64,000 nucleotides of DNA from Hydractinia symbiolongicarpus. Taxonomy: Eukaryota; Cnidaria; Hydrozoa; Anthoathecata; Hydractiniidae. Below are positions 63,270-64,000 of this stretch, piece after piece; position 1 is the first letter of the stretch; each line of letters begins with the position of its first letter. The position numbers and the translations under genes were made by a program. The stretch is from the NCBI RefSeq assembly GCF_029227915.1, contig NC_079884.1:3782001-3846000 (forward strand), written 5' to 3'. Under the pieces are notes generated by a model. The model was given only the letters and a program-made list of their open reading frames with translations, had not been told where the DNA came from and searched no databases.

Positions 63270-64000
63270 AATTATTATATTCGTCTAATTATATATAATG
63301 TATCTTGTTATATTATTGACTTCAAGTAGTCCAAGGACTCTTCTTTTTCACTTTTTTCTTATATTCTTCCAAGGTTTTCATTTGCGTGGAATGTTTTGGA
63401 TATTCTTCATACGGAAAATGTGATTATAACCCCAACGAATAAAAAAGAAGCTTCCACTTCGCACTTCTATTCCCTTTATTAGAATTTTTTTACAAAATTT
63501 TTTACTCTATTATATATTTTTAAGTTTTTGTTGAAATAAAGAAAGAAAAGAAAATTAATTGAAGAACACTAAGGAATAATCTGATCAGGTCTGGGAACTA
63601 ACGTTTTAACATCTGTCCAATAACATGAGAGAAATTTTATATTTTGAACACGTGATCTTATTGTTTTACGCGAACAGCTTATAACGTCTGGTAAAAACAT
63701 CATTTCTCTCGCTCTCCTTTTCACCTGCTCCTTTTATATATTTGGTTTTTAATTAATATATAAGAAGGAAAATGCAAGGTAATCGAGGCAAAATCTTTAA
63801 ACATAATAGAAACTCTCCTTAGTATTTTGTTCTTTCTTTCTTATGGTTTTGTGTGGAAACAAAGATTATTCAACAAGCTGCTAATTTTAACACTAGACTA
63901 TAACCCCAATAATTTAAAATGCAATATCATGCTGATTCATCAAATTATGATGTCATCATCACTTTTGTTTCGCATATTGCTAGGTGGAAAACTCTGTTGC
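63270..64000. other. Region upstream of Cav2 start codon
   Basis: AT-rich sequence with no recognisable exon. It presumably contains the Cav2 5' UTR and may contain part of its promoter or an upstream noncoding exon. I see no distinctive promoter motif. Confidence 0.4.

Overview
The window looks like nuclear DNA of an AT-rich, intron-rich animal genome, most likely a cnidarian. The genes have phase-consistent GT-AG introns. They include a Cav2-type calcium channel with an animal presynaptic C-terminus, RRP15, and two ankyrin-repeat TRP-like channels. Dispersed repeats, palindromic MITEs and DNA transposons fill the space between genes and many introns. The cnidarian call is inference from gene style and repeat type, not from a marker gene.

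Layout, left to right. 1-8380 holds no gene I can support, only repeats and inverted repeats. 8381-15151 (+) is a ten-exon ankyrin/TRP-like cation channel gene (852 aa). 19691-26551 (+) is its tandem paralog (849 aa) with the same ten-exon structure, eight exons being identical in length. 15152-19690 and 26552-30719 are repeat-bearing spacers. 30720-35891 (+) is a seven-exon RRP15 gene for 60S ribosome biogenesis (220 aa). 37389-63269 (-) is a complete 42-exon Cav2-type voltage-gated calcium channel alpha-1 gene (1647 aa by my splice model, every junction in frame). It has four EEEE-locus pore loops, an AID for the beta subunit, an IQ region and a C-terminal DDWC. RRP15 and Cav2 converge tail to tail.

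The most unusual part is the nested transposon pair in Cav2 intron 40 (37826-44447). An outer element (37895-44246) has 17-bp terminal inverted repeats, TTAA target duplications and a decayed Mutator-like/Kolobok-like transposase. It was interrupted by a pogo/Tigger-like Tc1-mariner element (39110-42586) flanked by TA. Removing the inner element and one TA restores the outer reading frame.

The inner element appears intact. It encodes a spliced DDD transposase on the minus strand. Divergently on the plus strand it encodes a 216-aa HIRAN-domain protein with a textbook PCNA-interacting (PIP) box. Both ends carry arrays of GGCGGGAAC iterons that match the E2F site core. HIRAN (DNA 3' ends), PIP box (PCNA) and E2F-like arrays together suggest, as a hypothesis, a transposon geared to S phase and replication forks. 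This is my candidate for a previously undescribed system.
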